Counted from the stretch's first letter, positions 25,723 to 34,461 are shown. The stretch: DNA of 64,000 bases from Companilactobacillus ginsenosidimutans (GCF_001050475.1 NZ_CP012034.1:1178001-1242000); one strand, 5' to 3'. The notes: generated by a model from the letters alone, not told the origin. Numbers and translations are program-made.

Positions 25723-26622
25723 CTACTTTGCAATGGCTTTATTCCAGCATTCTTCTGGAGTAAGGCCATTTTTTGTTGGCAATCTATCAATGTTATTGAA
25801 ATAATCAATTCCATCTTGTACTAGCTTAATCAGTGCTTCTAAAGTTGCTGGTCTTGGATGACTATCCATCCAGATTCCCTTAAAATTACTCCACCAGCTC
25901 TCCATTGGTGAATTATCATATGGGGTGCCTGGTCTTGAAAAACTTCTTATTACTTTGTGTTCATCCAACAATTTATTAAAGCTAACGGCTGTGAATGCAG
26001 GTCCACGATCAGTATGTACCATTGGATGAACGTCGCCCATTTCCTCAAAAGTTTCTTTGAACATCGCAATTTCAGCTTCTGCAGTCTCTGATGGACTTAT
26101 AAAAGATCCAATTATTTTACGACTGCACAAATCTAGTATTCCACTGAGTTTTACTTTGTGTGTTTCTTTGATTCCAAATTCCAATTGGGTTGAATCAGAT
26201 AGCCAAACCATGTTTGGTTTTTCCACTTCAAAATTCTGGTTTAATACATTGTCTTTTTCATGCTGATCATTGTCATCTTTACGACTTCGCTTTTTTGCTT
26301 TTGATTTACAACTAATACCTTCACTTCTCATTACACGCCTAACTTGGTAGTACGTGACCTCAAAATCTAGAAGGTGTTCCTTTGTAATATGAGAAAGAAT
26401 CTTTCCCGCACCAATTCTTTGAAAATGATCTTTATATGTCTTAAGAACAACTTCAGTCAATAAATCATTTTTGTGTTCCCAATCTGTCTTCCTATGATGT
26501 AAGAACTTATTTAACGCTTGTCTAGAAACACCTATATGGTCTAATAGAATAGATTTCCATCCATGATTACCTTCGCTGACCTCCATTATTGCCTGGTAAG
26601 ACAGCTTTCGTTGTGAATTCAC
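25723..26622 (-). CDS. IS3-family transposase OrfB (DDE integrase domain)
   Basis: Catalytic part of the transposase, 299 residues. It has an HTH_21-like N-terminal region, then the DDE core: WLSDSTQLEF (first Asp), HTDRGPAF (second Asp) and DNSPMESWWSNFK (Glu). The C-terminal RLPTKNGLTPEECW is typical of IS3 members. It begins with a GTG that overlaps the orfA stop (GTGA). The -1 frame is also open from an eight-A run in orfA (T-run at 26646-26653), so an OrfAB fusion by programmed frameshifting is likely the active enzyme. Appears intact. Confidence 0.92.
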   Translation of the reverse strand: MNSQRKLSYQAIMEVSEGNHGWKSILLDHIGVSRQALNKFLHHRKTDWEHKNDLLTEVVLKTYKDHFQRIGAGKILSHITKEHLLDFEVTYYQVRRVMRSEGISCKSKAKKRSRKDDNDQHEKDNVLNQNFEVEKPNMVWLSDSTQLEFGIKETHKVKLSGILDLCSRKIIGSFISPSETAEAEIAMFKETFEEMGDVHPMVHTDRGPAFTAVSFNKLLDEHKVIRSFSRPGTPYDNSPMESWWSNFKGIWMDSHPRPATLEALIKLVQDGIDYFNNIDRLPTKNGLTPEECWNKAIAK

Positions 26623-27293
26623 CCCCTGTGCTGAAGTTCGTTTAATTTTTTTTCAAACGCCGCAATGGCTTCTTGTTCATTCAATTTTGCTTTGAGTTCA
26701 CGGTTTTCAAGTTTCAATTTCTCTAGTTCACTAATCTCTTCTGCTTTATGATGAATCCTATGGCCACGCTCATCTACGAGAGCTTTATAGCCATCACCTT
26801 GGACTTTCATAACCCAAAGCCGAGCTTGTTGATAAGAAACATCAAATCGTTCAGATGCTTCTGAATAGGAATGATGTTTATTAAGAATGAATTCTACAAC
26901 TTCAATTCTTTCATCTATCGTTGTTTTTCTTGGCACAGCAGTGACCTTCTTCCTGACAGGCGTAGCCTTAAGAGTCTTGCCATTATTATACTGTATCAAC
27001 CACATTCTGAGTTGTTTAGATGATTTCACTCCGAATTTTTCACATACTTGCTTTAGATTACCTTCACCATTCGCATATGCACGAACAGAGTTGATCTTTG
27101 TTTCAGCACTATAAAACGTACGTGATTTACTATTCCTTAGTCCTTCATAACCATTCTCTTTGTAGTAATTATTCCAGTCCCTAAACGTTTCGGGACTGAT
27201 TCCTTTGGTTTTCGCAAATGTCTGTCGAGGTAAATCAGATTTTTCAAATTCCTTGATAAGGTTATATTTTTCTTTTTGAGTATATTTCCACAT
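26619..27293 (-). CDS. IS3-family OrfA (helix-turn-helix)
   Basis: DNA-binding part of the IS, 224 residues. It carries repeated helix-turn-helix segments (LPRQTFAKTKGISPETFRDW; GNLKQVCEKFGVKSSKQLRM; YSEASERFDVSYQQARLW) and a C-terminal leucine-rich coiled coil (ISELEKLKLENRELKAKL). The start at 27293 has GGAGGTATTAAT upstream. It ends in a run of eight A residues followed by the orfB overlap, the usual arrangement for -1 frameshifting in this family. Confidence 0.88.
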   Translation of the reverse strand: MWKYTQKEKYNLIKEFEKSDLPRQTFAKTKGISPETFRDWNNYYKENGYEGLRNSKSRTFYSAETKINSVRAYANGEGNLKQVCEKFGVKSSKQLRMWLIQYNNGKTLKATPVRKKVTAVPRKTTIDERIEVVEFILNKHHSYSEASERFDVSYQQARLWVMKVQGDGYKALVDERGHRIHHKAEEISELEKLKLENRELKAKLNEQEAIAAFEKKLNELQHRG

Positions 27294-27358
27294 ATTAATA
27301 CCTCCGAAGTGATCAAAATTATTACATTTCAAATGTCAACCACATCGTAAGTATCTCA

Positions 27359-27505
27359 GGTCGCTGTGAACACGATTTTGAGCTTTTCGAAGATCGCGAA
27401 AATCTCAAAACTCGGTTTTCATGTAAGCCTGCCCTATGGCAGGCAAACATGAACGACACGGCTTGGGCCCCCGCAGAACCTGACCTCCAGGCTTGTGCTT
27501 CTCAA
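27359..27505 (+). repeat. Structured repeat family A, copy A1, right part
   Basis: Begins with the target duplication GGT, then CGCTGTGAACACGATTTTGA. The inner hairpin GATTTTGAG/CTCAAAAC is intact, as is GCCTGCC-CTAT-GGCAGGC, and the outer arm GGGCCCCCGCAGAACCTGAC pairs with the part left of the IS. 27506-27632 holds no gene. Confidence 0.85.
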
Positions 27506-27632
27506 GTATCATTTACATGATTCCTCTATAGTTGCGATTGTTTGGTTTTATGAAAATTTCACGTATTGTACGCTTCTTTTCTTTATTGGTAGTGAAAGAT
27601 AAAAGGATAGTTCAAGTTCGGAACATAAAAAA

Positions 27633-27668
27633 TAGATTCACTCTTACTTATTGAGTGAATCCATTTTT
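27633..27668 (-). terminator. Terminator after the DapB-like gene
   Basis: GGATTCACTC pairs with GAGTGAATC around AATAAGTAA; on the minus strand it is followed by TATTTTTTATG. Confidence 0.7.
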
Positions 27669-27670
27669 AA

Positions 27671-28747
27671 TTAAATTTTAACTTGATCTTTATCTAACTT
27701 AGCTGGAATTGCTACTGGTAGGTCACATGCTTCTACGTACCCTACTTTTCCAGCATCCATTACGCTGTTGATTAAGTTAACGGCTGGGGCTGCTGATGTT
27801 ACGTAGCCTTCTCTTTCGGGAATCAAGCCGTCAATTTCAGCATTTACTGGGCCTGGTAGGCCTTCCAAGTGAATTGTATTATTGATTGGTAATTCTGGAG
27901 TCTTCTTGTGGCAAACTTTGTGGACATAACGTAATGCTGCTACTTCTTTTCCATTGTCATATAAGGCCATGGTGAATCTGTGTCCATAAATTGTACCTTT
28001 CTTTACTGTACCTTTGATTGTTTCCAAATCCATTGGAGCTGTGAAAACTTCGTGTTGTGGTTTGAATTCATCGTACTTCAAACCGATTCTGTCGGCCATT
28101 TCGTAGACACCTGATGAATAATATGCGTAGATAAATTTTGCCAATAAGTCTTCGTCTGAATCTGGCTTTGGATACTTGTCGATGTCTGCGCCGTATTGGA
28201 ATACGTCAACCCAACCTGATGTGTTGTGCCAGTCATCTTCACCTGATTGAACGCTGATTTGGTCGACTCTTCCCATTGCACCAGCGATTACTAGTGGCAT
28301 GTATGATGCATAGTCGCCAGGTAATAATCCAAATGGTACGAATGCTACATTGTTAGCCTTTGCGTGCTCATTCAAAAATTCATATACCTCAGGCTGGCTG
28401 TCTTGGCAGTGATAGACAGGAATTGTGGTGATGACATTTTTACCTGCGTCCAACGATTTAGCTAGGCGGATAGCCGAAGGCATAAATGTACCTTTTTTAT
28501 CCATTTCGGTAGGACAAAAATCTAGAACCATGTCAGCGTCTAATTTTAGTGCGGCATCAATGTCATCCGTAACTTTAACCCCAACTGGATCAAAGTCAAA
28601 AACCTCACCGGCATCCTTGCCAATCTTATTTGGATCCACATCAACTGCAGCTACCAAATCGAATAAATTTTTACGCTCGGCCAGCATTCTAACTGCTGAA
28701 CGTCCAACGTTACCTAATCCCCAAATGATTACTTTAGTTTTACTCAT
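27671..28747 (-). CDS. DapB-like / 2,4-diaminopentanoate dehydrogenase-like oxidoreductase
   Basis: A 358-residue NAD(P)-dependent enzyme. The Rossmann motif GLGNVGRSAV is at residues 10-19, followed by the DapB-type N-terminal domain with LDFCPTEM and AGKNVITTIPV, then a C-terminal domain of the 2,4-diaminopentanoate-dehydrogenase type. It is longer than dihydrodipicolinate reductase (~260), so it is probably not the lysine-pathway enzyme. The physiological substrate is unknown. A good AAAGGAGCTCATT binding site precedes it. A TetR gene on the same strand lies upstream and may control it. Confidence 0.65.
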   Translation of the reverse strand: MSKTKVIIWGLGNVGRSAVRMLAERKNLFDLVAAVDVDPNKIGKDAGEVFDFDPVGVKVTDDIDAALKLDADMVLDFCPTEMDKKGTFMPSAIRLAKSLDAGKNVITTIPVYHCQDSQPEVYEFLNEHAKANNVAFVPFGLLPGDYASYMPLVIAGAMGRVDQISVQSGEDDWHNTSGWVDVFQYGADIDKYPKPDSDEDLLAKFIYAYYSSGVYEMADRIGLKYDEFKPQHEVFTAPMDLETIKGTVKKGTIYGHRFTMALYDNGKEVAALRYVHKVCHKKTPELPINNTIHLEGLPGPVNAEIDGLIPEREGYVTSAAPAVNLINSVMDAGKVGYVEACDLPVAIPAKLDKDQVKI

Positions 28748-28795
28748 TATAATGAGCTCCTTTCAAAGAAACATTGATTATTAGTGCTTACAGTG

Positions 28796-28810
28796 AAAGA
28801 ATAGTTCTTT
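28796..28810. promoter_or_regulatory. Palindrome upstream of the DapB-like gene
   Basis: AAAGAATAGTTCTTT is a perfect inverted repeat (6-bp arms, 3-nt centre) in the 132-bp gap between the TetR gene and the DapB-like gene. A candidate TetR operator. Confidence 0.45.
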
Positions 28811-28879
28811 GTGAAATATTTATCAATTTACATTAACGGTCATATGTGAAAGGTTTCTCACTTTGTTCTATGTGTGAAG

Positions 28880-29440
28880 CTAGTAAGTAAAATTATCAAG
28901 ATAGTCATGTAGCGAATGTTCCAAAAGTCGACGCCATCGAGCAACAAACTGGTCAGTGTCAAACTCATATTTCCCAGTCAGCCATTCCTTAGTTATTTCC
29001 ATATAGGCATTGTAATAGTAATCGATCAGGAAAAGTTCATCCCCCTTTGAAAGCTTTCTTCCACCAAGAAGTTCCGGAATCAACATGGTCATCTGAATTT
29101 GAGTCAGTTTATAAAATTCTGTCTTCAGACAATTTTGACCATTAACAGATAACAATTTCTGGTAATAGTCACGATTCTTTTTGAGATAATTGCAGATAAA
29201 AATAGAACCCTTGAACCAATCATCAAGAGTGGTGACTTTCATAACTTCAGGAAACACTTCAGATTCAAAGATTGAATTTACTAAATCGTATTTGTCTTTA
29301 AAATGATTATAAAATCCTCTACGAGTAATATTTGCTCCGTTGGCAACTTCCGCAACTGAAATATTTTCAAATTCATGATCAGTCATCAAATTTTTGAATG
29401 AGCTAATAATATCAAGTTCTATTTTTGTATAATTGGCCAT
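28880..29440 (-). CDS. TetR/AcrR-family regulator
   Basis: A 186-residue one-component repressor. The N-terminal helix-turn-helix is clear (ISVAEVANGANITRRGFYNHF, ending in KDKYDLV). The C-terminal ligand domain resembles the DhaS-like group (YYQKLLSVNGQN; YYNAYMEITKEWL). Weak upstream binding site (AGGTGAAATTAG). It precedes the DapB-like gene on the same strand, with a palindrome in between, suggesting it controls that gene and perhaps itself. Confidence 0.8.
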   Translation of the reverse strand: MANYTKIELDIISSFKNLMTDHEFENISVAEVANGANITRRGFYNHFKDKYDLVNSIFESEVFPEVMKVTTLDDWFKGSIFICNYLKKNRDYYQKLLSVNGQNCLKTEFYKLTQIQMTMLIPELLGGRKLSKGDELFLIDYYYNAYMEITKEWLTGKYEFDTDQFVARWRRLLEHSLHDYLDNFTY

Positions 29441-29485
29441 CTAATTTCACCTCAACATTATTAATTTCATTATATGCTGATTTTG

Positions 29486-29520
29486 TATAGAGTTCACTGC
29501 AACCTTCCGGTCAGGCTAGT
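29486..29520 (+). repeat. Truncated family A repeat end
   Basis: AGTTCACTGCAACCTTCCGG then TCAGGCT matches the left end of family A, but no partner arm follows before the next gene. A remnant. Nothing else is visible in 29441-29640. Confidence 0.6.
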
Positions 29521-29670
29521 AAATCTCAAGAATCATTTTTCTATTTCCACAATTTATAATCACACATTTCTTGCCCTCCTGCATAAACATTTACAATATA
29601 CTCACACTTTTATTTCGCCAACAAAAACCTATAATAAGTTTTGTACGTTACATCAAAAGGAATTCTAATT

Positions 29671-30660
29671 ATGGACAAACTAAATAAATATTTATTGCGT
29701 GAGGATCATCATCAAAAAGTTGAACGGCAACGTGAGGTTGATAAACTTACTGCTGCTATTAAATATCTGTGGATTAATATTGGTATTTATATTCTTATTA
29801 CTGTGGTTGAATATTGGCTATCTGTTATTGGTGATTCTGTTGCATTACGCGCTGATGCTCTGAATAATTTATCTGGCGTCATTTCGACTGGTGTTTTGAT
29901 TATTGGCTTGCGTGAAGCGACCAATATTAACGATGACGACATTATTGGCCGGGATCTACCGGCAAAAAGTGTTCGTAGTCAAGACTCCATGCAGCTCTCT
30001 CGTTTTAGACTGGAAACAGTTTTCACGCTTATAACGAGTTTTATAATCGTATTAATTGGTCTACAAATTATTGTCACTGGTGGTACGGGATTATTCCATC
30101 TAAAAGGCAAAGCAGCACCAAATCTAATTTCTGCATTAGGTGCCGGGATTGCCACAGTCATGATGTTTGGAGTTTATTACATAAATCATCATTACGGGAA
30201 AAAGTTAGGTAACGGTTCGCTACTTGCTGCGTCAAAAGACAGCCTCGGTGATGTCGTAACCAGTTTGGGGACGATGATTACAGTTTTAGTTTCATATGCA
30301 CTTCACCTAGCATGGATTGATAGTGCCGTCAGTATCGTAATTGGTGTTTTCATTCTTTGGCAAGGAATCCAAATTTTCCAAGAATCAACATTAAACTTAG
30401 CAGATTACGTCGATCCAGTCCTCGAGCTTCAAATGAAGGAGGCTGCCGAGAAGTTCAAAAAGGTTCACAGAGTTGTTGATTTAAGAAGTCGTTATAACGG
30501 CAATATTTTACTTGTAGATATGTTCATAATGGTTGATCCTAAAGCAACCGCAATGGAAATCTACAGCACCAACGAAAAAATAGAGCGAAAACTCCACAAA
30601 GATTTCAACGTTTTTGATGTCACAATTACCATCATCCCCGACCCGGAGTCGCTTAAATAA
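29671..30660 (+). CDS. Cation diffusion facilitator (CDF) transporter
   Basis: Divalent-metal efflux protein, 329 residues, with about five to six membrane segments. Family marks are ALRADALNNLSGVISTGVLI (first metal-site helix, with D and DxxN) and SLLAASKDSLGDVVTSLGT (second site), then a cytoplasmic C-terminal domain with the VHRVVDLRSRYNGNILLVDM fold. Zn, Mn or Fe cannot be distinguished. The start at 29671 follows AAAAGGAATTCTAATT; an ATG 30 nt upstream lacks a binding site. A terminator hairpin lies between it and the convergent next gene. Confidence 0.88.
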   Translation: MDKLNKYLLREDHHQKVERQREVDKLTAAIKYLWINIGIYILITVVEYWLSVIGDSVALRADALNNLSGVISTGVLIIGLREATNINDDDIIGRDLPAKSVRSQDSMQLSRFRLETVFTLITSFIIVLIGLQIIVTGGTGLFHLKGKAAPNLISALGAGIATVMMFGVYYINHHYGKKLGNGSLLAASKDSLGDVVTSLGTMITVLVSYALHLAWIDSAVSIVIGVFILWQGIQIFQESTLNLADYVDPVLELQMKEAAEKFKKVHRVVDLRSRYNGNILLVDMFIMVDPKATAMEIYSTNEKIERKLHKDFNVFDVTITIIPDPESLK

Positions 30661-30662
30661 TA

Positions 30663-30705
30663 AAAAAGATGCATAATTCAGAAATTTGAATTATGCATCT
30701 TTTAG
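30663..30705. terminator. Bidirectional terminator
   Basis: AAAGATGCATAATTC pairs with GAATTATGCATCTTTT. It serves both the CDF gene and the convergent zinc-ribbon gene; its right half lies in that gene's 3' end. Confidence 0.8.
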
Positions 30706-32193
30706 CATGTCTGGAATATTGGATCTACGCAAATCATTAATCAAATTGAATATAAAATGTAATGAATAAAATTCATCAATCTCAAATTCTTTGGTAAGTC
30801 CGACCCACCACTTATTTGAGTCCATTGGCACATCATTGTATGTGCTGAAGTATTGGTACGCAGCTAGTTGTGTGGTAATCAATTTCTCAGTCTTACCATA
30901 AAAAATAATTACTCCATGATCAGTAATTAAAAATTTTGTGGCTCCAGCTTCAATTTTAGGGATATCGAGTGTATTGTCATTTTCTTGAGATGACAATTGG
31001 TCTAACGTATCACTATTGATACTAGTTAATTCTGTATTTGGTTTCGGAATCAATTCATTCATCCAATCTGGTTTTGAAAACATCTCATTGAAAAAGATTC
31101 GAAACACTTCTAAATCCAAGGGGTCCTTGCCAAATGCATACTTGATGATTTTGTTTTTATCAGCAGCAGTAGATTTTTCAGACAATTTGGGTGAAACAAT
31201 CTGTATTGGTTGTGTAGTTTCAAAATTCTCTAACTTATCCATATCATTCCCATCTGGAATTGACGACAAGAATGCATTAGAAATTTCTCGCGGTGTATAT
31301 TCTTGGAGCCAGTCTTGTAATGCCTCTTTTGCTTCATTTTGATACCACTCGTGTTCATCAATGAATGGAAAAGTATCCTCAAATATTTTATATAGAACAT
31401 TTTCAACAATATTTCTATAAACACCATTGGTTTCCTGGCTATTAAATAAAATTTCATTAGTGGGATTTGCTATTCTCACAAGAAATTTTTTGACTGATTT
31501 ACGAAATGTATCTAGATTCAATCTCCACCCTACTTTATTAAGGTCATATTTGAGCTGATCTTGCTGTAAAGAATCAACATCAAAATACTCAAGTGGTGAA
31601 TATATAGAAGGCTCAATTACCCCTGCATCAAGTAATTCAATCGTATAATCATCCTCAAATGAATGGGTAATTTCAGAAATCGGCTTAATATCCTCAATGT
31701 TTGTCACTTTCATTTGACGAACAAAAACTGCTAATTTAACCTTTATGTTCAAAGATAAATTTTCATAATTCATTGAACTATGATTAGGGGCTTGATATCT
31801 TTGTGCAAGTTTATTGGAAAATTCATCTCGTCGTTTCTTGCAGCCTTTACACTTACACAATCGATCATTTTGAAAAATATTTCGATGACCACATTTAAGA
31901 CATACTTGGTCACCAACCCACCAGTCAACGGCATTTAATGAAGGAAGTTTCATAACAAGTTGAGTTCCATCATACGGGCATTTCTCATCGATGGAAACTG
32001 CTGGAAGAAATCTCTTTATTTTGTTGAAATCAAAATCAATATTATGTTTTGCTAATACGTCTTCGTCCATTATTGTCTGAGAATAATATGTATAAAGAAA
32101 CTTATACAATTCATCAGAACTCAACTTCTCCAATGGAGAATCTTTAAGAAAATAATATTTACGGTCAGCTTTCTTATAGTCAAAAGTTCGCAT
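30691..32193 (-). CDS. Zinc-ribbon protein of unknown function, long paralogue
   Basis: A 500-residue cytoplasmic protein I do not recognise. The N-terminal ~150 residues hold a Cys-rich block, CPYDGTQLVMKLPSLNAVD, then CLKCGHRN and CKCKGCKKR, six Cys in all, which looks like a zinc ribbon. The rest is acidic and probably helical. About 110 C-terminal residues (ATKFLITDHGVIIFYGKTEK onward) are absent from the shorter neighbour. The start at 32193 follows GTGGGGTTTTTAT, and the same leader precedes the neighbour. The pair arose by tandem duplication including the leader. Confidence 0.6.
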   Translation of the reverse strand: MRTFDYKKADRKYYFLKDSPLEKLSSDELYKFLYTYYSQTIMDEDVLAKHNIDFDFNKIKRFLPAVSIDEKCPYDGTQLVMKLPSLNAVDWWVGDQVCLKCGHRNIFQNDRLCKCKGCKKRRDEFSNKLAQRYQAPNHSSMNYENLSLNIKVKLAVFVRQMKVTNIEDIKPISEITHSFEDDYTIELLDAGVIEPSIYSPLEYFDVDSLQQDQLKYDLNKVGWRLNLDTFRKSVKKFLVRIANPTNEILFNSQETNGVYRNIVENVLYKIFEDTFPFIDEHEWYQNEAKEALQDWLQEYTPREISNAFLSSIPDGNDMDKLENFETTQPIQIVSPKLSEKSTAADKNKIIKYAFGKDPLDLEVFRIFFNEMFSKPDWMNELIPKPNTELTSINSDTLDQLSSQENDNTLDIPKIEAGATKFLITDHGVIIFYGKTEKLITTQLAAYQYFSTYNDVPMDSNKWWVGLTKEFEIDEFYSLHFIFNLINDLRRSNIPDMLKDA

Positions 32194-32277
32194 ATAAAAA
32201 CCCCACAATCCTATTACTTTTAGCATACAATAGATGCTTAAAAATAAAAGGATGTGGGGTATTTTTACAATATATTT
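32194..32277 (-). promoter_or_regulatory. Leader hairpin overlapping a ribosome binding site
   Basis: On the minus strand ACCCCACATCCT can pair with AGGATTGTGGGGT, around an inner hairpin AGCATC/GTATGCT. The 3' arm contains the GTGGGG binding site of the downstream gene and is followed by five T residues. It could act as a terminator for the upstream gene or mask translation. TATGCT is a possible -10 box. Confidence 0.5.
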
Positions 32278-33423
32278 CTACTTAATTGGAACTAACTTAT
32301 CCATCCAATCAGGCATTAATAAAACATCGTTAAAGAAAATTTGGCAAACAGGTTGATTCAACCTATTGTCAAATGTTGCTTCTTCCACTGCTTGATCACT
32401 AATTTCATCAGGATGCTGAATATAATAAGAAACGGCATGAATTGGATCAAAATCTGGGTCGTCAAATTCAAAGTCATCAGGTTCAACTCGAGCTTCAACA
32501 ATCGCACTAGCAACAATTTTAGGTGAATTTGAAATCAGCCAATCTTCAATATTCATCTGTTCCAAGTCGTGATAATTATCTTTAGGATCCAATTGTTTAT
32601 CAAAAATATCGACAAATATCGAAAGCAAAATATTGCGGATTGTTAAATGGTAAAACGCATCAGATTCTCGTTTCTCCTGCAAAATATTATGATCAGGATG
32701 ACCAAGAAATTCAACCAACTCATCATCAGGAACGTCCTCAGCCTGGACATTTAACCGCCAATCAATTTTACCATAGTCATAATTCAGAGACCCATTCTTT
32801 GGAAACATTGACTTGAATCGTTCAACTGGATTTTGAGCAGAAGGTTCGATAACTTTCTCATATGTAAGCTGAAATAGATAATCATAAAAGAACAGCGGTT
32901 CAACGTAATCATATGACAAAATATTCTCAACATCAGTGACATTCATCTCACGAACGAAAGTGGCAAGTTCAAGTTTTGCATATAATGGTAAATCCGAATA
33001 TTCAGGAACAAAATGATTTTCAGAAGAATATTCTTCCCTCAATTCAGAATTAAATACTTTTCGCTTGCTAACACAACCATCACACTCACAAATACGTCCA
33101 GAAGTTGGATCAACATTACGGTGACCACAAGTACGACAAACCTCATCCCCAGCCCATGAATCAACCGCATTAACAGAAGGAAGTTTCATAACCAAAGGAG
33201 TCCCATCATACGGACACACCTCATCAATTTCAACATAAGGAAAAACCGACCGCATCCTTTTGGAATCCAAATCAATATGATGACTCTTCAAAATATAATC
33301 AGTCGACTCACCAGAATAAAAGCCCTGAACAAGCTTCAATAACTCAGAAGAACTCAATTCCTCCAAAGGCGACTTAATAACAAAATAAAAATGACCATCC
33401 AATTGATCAACATCAAATTTACG
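32278..33423 (-). CDS. Zinc-ribbon protein of unknown function, short paralogue
   Basis: A 381-residue relative of the adjacent gene, with the same order of features: MRKFDVDQLDGHFYF, SPLEELSSSELL, CPYDGTPLVMKLPSVNAVD, CRTCGHRN and CECDGCVSKRK, then an acidic helical body ending IFFNDVLLMPDWMDKLVP. The last block aligns with FFNEMFSKPDWMNELIP inside the longer copy, so this one stops where the longer copy gains its extra domain. The start at 33423 follows GTGAGGACTTTTTAT. Function unknown. No enzyme motif is visible. Confidence 0.6.
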   Translation of the reverse strand, partial: RKFDVDQLDGHFYFVIKSPLEELSSSELLKLVQGFYSGESTDYILKSHHIDLDSKRMRSVFPYVEIDEVCPYDGTPLVMKLPSVNAVDSWAGDEVCRTCGHRNVDPTSGRICECDGCVSKRKVFNSELREEYSSENHFVPEYSDLPLYAKLELATFVREMNVTDVENILSYDYVEPLFFYDYLFQLTYEKVIEPSAQNPVERFKSMFPKNGSLNYDYGKIDWRLNVQAEDVPDDELVEFLGHPDHNILQEKRESDAFYHLTIRNILLSIFVDIFDKQLDPKDNYHDLEQMNIEDWLISNSPKIVASAIVEARVEPDDFEFDDPDFDPIHAVSYYIQHPDEISDQAVEEATFDNRLNQPVCQIFFNDVLLMPDWMDKLVPIK

Positions 33424-33615
33424 CATATAAAAAGTCCTCACAATCTTAATAGCTAAAGCATACATGAGTTGTAAGAAAAAGTATGCAAATATCACATGTT
33501 ATAACGTTTTTTTGCAGTGAACTTAAACATTTATACAGTGAACCATATGTAAAGCAGCAAGTGACCTCGGACTTAACAGAATCCTTTTGTGCTAAAAAAA
33601 TAAACCGCAAATTAA

Positions 33616-33840
33616 GTCTGGAGGTGGAGTACTGCGGGGAGCCAGCCGTGACATCCTTGATTGTTCGTTGGCGGAGCCAACACCAAGACTGTTGCGCACG
33701 AGCTTTAGCTCGTACGTTCCTGCTGTTGTTTGGTCGGCCATAAGCCGGCCTTACAACAAGGCAAGCCAATGGGACCGCACTTTGGCCCATTTGTTGCCCA
33801 TAGTGTTCCGCCCCCGCAGTACGGAACCTCCAGACGGCAT
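33616..33840 (+). repeat. Structured repeat family A-like, copy A6
   Basis: The outer stem GTCTGGAGGT...GTACTGCGGGG pairs with CCCCGCAGTAC...ACCTCCAGAC. Inside are GTTGGC-GGA-GCCAAC, ACGAGCT-TT-AGCTCGT, and a hairpin with the loop ACCGCACTTTGG shared with other copies. The 33424-33937 interval has no gene; short open frames here are read through the stems. Confidence 0.7.
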
Positions 33841-33872
33841 TCCACCTCTATCCCCCATTTTTTTAGCACAAG

Positions 33873-33914
33873 AAAAAAGGCATTATGCTTGAGTTTCCGC
33901 GCATAATATCTTTT
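33873..33914 (-). terminator. Terminator after marR (als locus)
   Basis: On the minus strand ATTATGC pairs with GCATAAT, followed by GCCTTTTTT. Confidence 0.7.
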
Positions 33915-33937
33915 AATTTCAATCGGATCTTACTACT

Positions 33938-34369
33938 CTAATCAATTTCTTCTTCGGCGGTAAAGCTTTCAACAACAGTCTCAATAGCCGAGACCAGTGG
34001 ACTATCTGAGTTCAATCCCGTCTCGGAAAATTTATTCTCCCACCAGTCAGTTCGAATCTTTTGAATTTTTTCTACTACTTGGCTGCCCAATTGGGTTAGT
34101 TGTAAAACTTTAGTTTTTCCGACTCCATTTTGTTTCGTCAAATAATCCAGTTTTTCCATTTTATTAATTTCTCGCGTGGCTAAGCCTTTATCGACGACTA
34201 ATTGTCGTGCTACGTGATTTTGAGTTATGTTGGGATAATCTCCAATTGTCAGCAAAATGCAGGCGGCTGTTGGATTGAGCTCTAGTTGATTGAACTGCTC
34301 CCGTGTATCTTTATAATACTGTCTATGTAAGATGGAAATATCTTGTGCCAAATATCCAATATTTTTCAT
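33938..34369 (-). CDS. MarR-family regulator, divergent from alsS
   Basis: A 143-residue winged-helix regulator: PTAACILLTIGDYPNITQNH and VARQLVVDKGLATREINKME form the DNA-binding helices, and KVLQLTQLGSQVVEKI is the wing and linker. The start at 34369 follows TTGGAGCTCAT; an upstream ATG at 34432 would reach into the alsS promoter and is rejected. It is divergent from alsS-alsD with a perfect dyad over the alsS -35 box, so it probably controls acetoin formation. The inducer is unknown. Confidence 0.82.
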   Translation of the reverse strand: MKNIGYLAQDISILHRQYYKDTREQFNQLELNPTAACILLTIGDYPNITQNHVARQLVVDKGLATREINKMEKLDYLTKQNGVGKTKVLQLTQLGSQVVEKIQKIRTDWWENKFSETGLNSDSPLVSAIETVVESFTAEEEID

Positions 34370-34387
34370 ATGAGCTCCAAGTTTTAC

Positions 34388-34419
34388 GTGTTGACAAATC
34401 AACACCAACGATTTATCTT
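34388..34419 (+). promoter_or_regulatory. alsS promoter with operator dyad
   Basis: TTGACA (34391-34396) and TATCTT (34414-34419) are 17 nt apart. GTGTTGA-CAAA-TCAACAC (34388-34405) is a perfect inverted repeat covering the -35 box, placed for repression or activation by the divergent MarR. Confidence 0.8.
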
Positions 34420-34461
34420 TAAACAATAGCATTTTAACATCATATTCACAAGGAGACTTTT

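Larger units (their letters stand above)
25675..27358 (-). mobile_element. IS3-family insertion sequence (~1.68 kb)
   Basis: Two overlapping genes with a DDE transposase, imperfect terminal repeats that both begin TGA and share GTTGACATTT, and a 3-bp target duplication GGT at 25672-25674 and 27359-27361. It is inserted in a family A structured repeat between its outer stem and first inner hairpin. IS150-like by gene layout. Confidence 0.88.

Noticed and set aside
33446..33790. Open frames through the 33.5-33.9 kb repeat
   Set aside because: They read through paired stems of a structured repeat in both directions and have no family resemblance.
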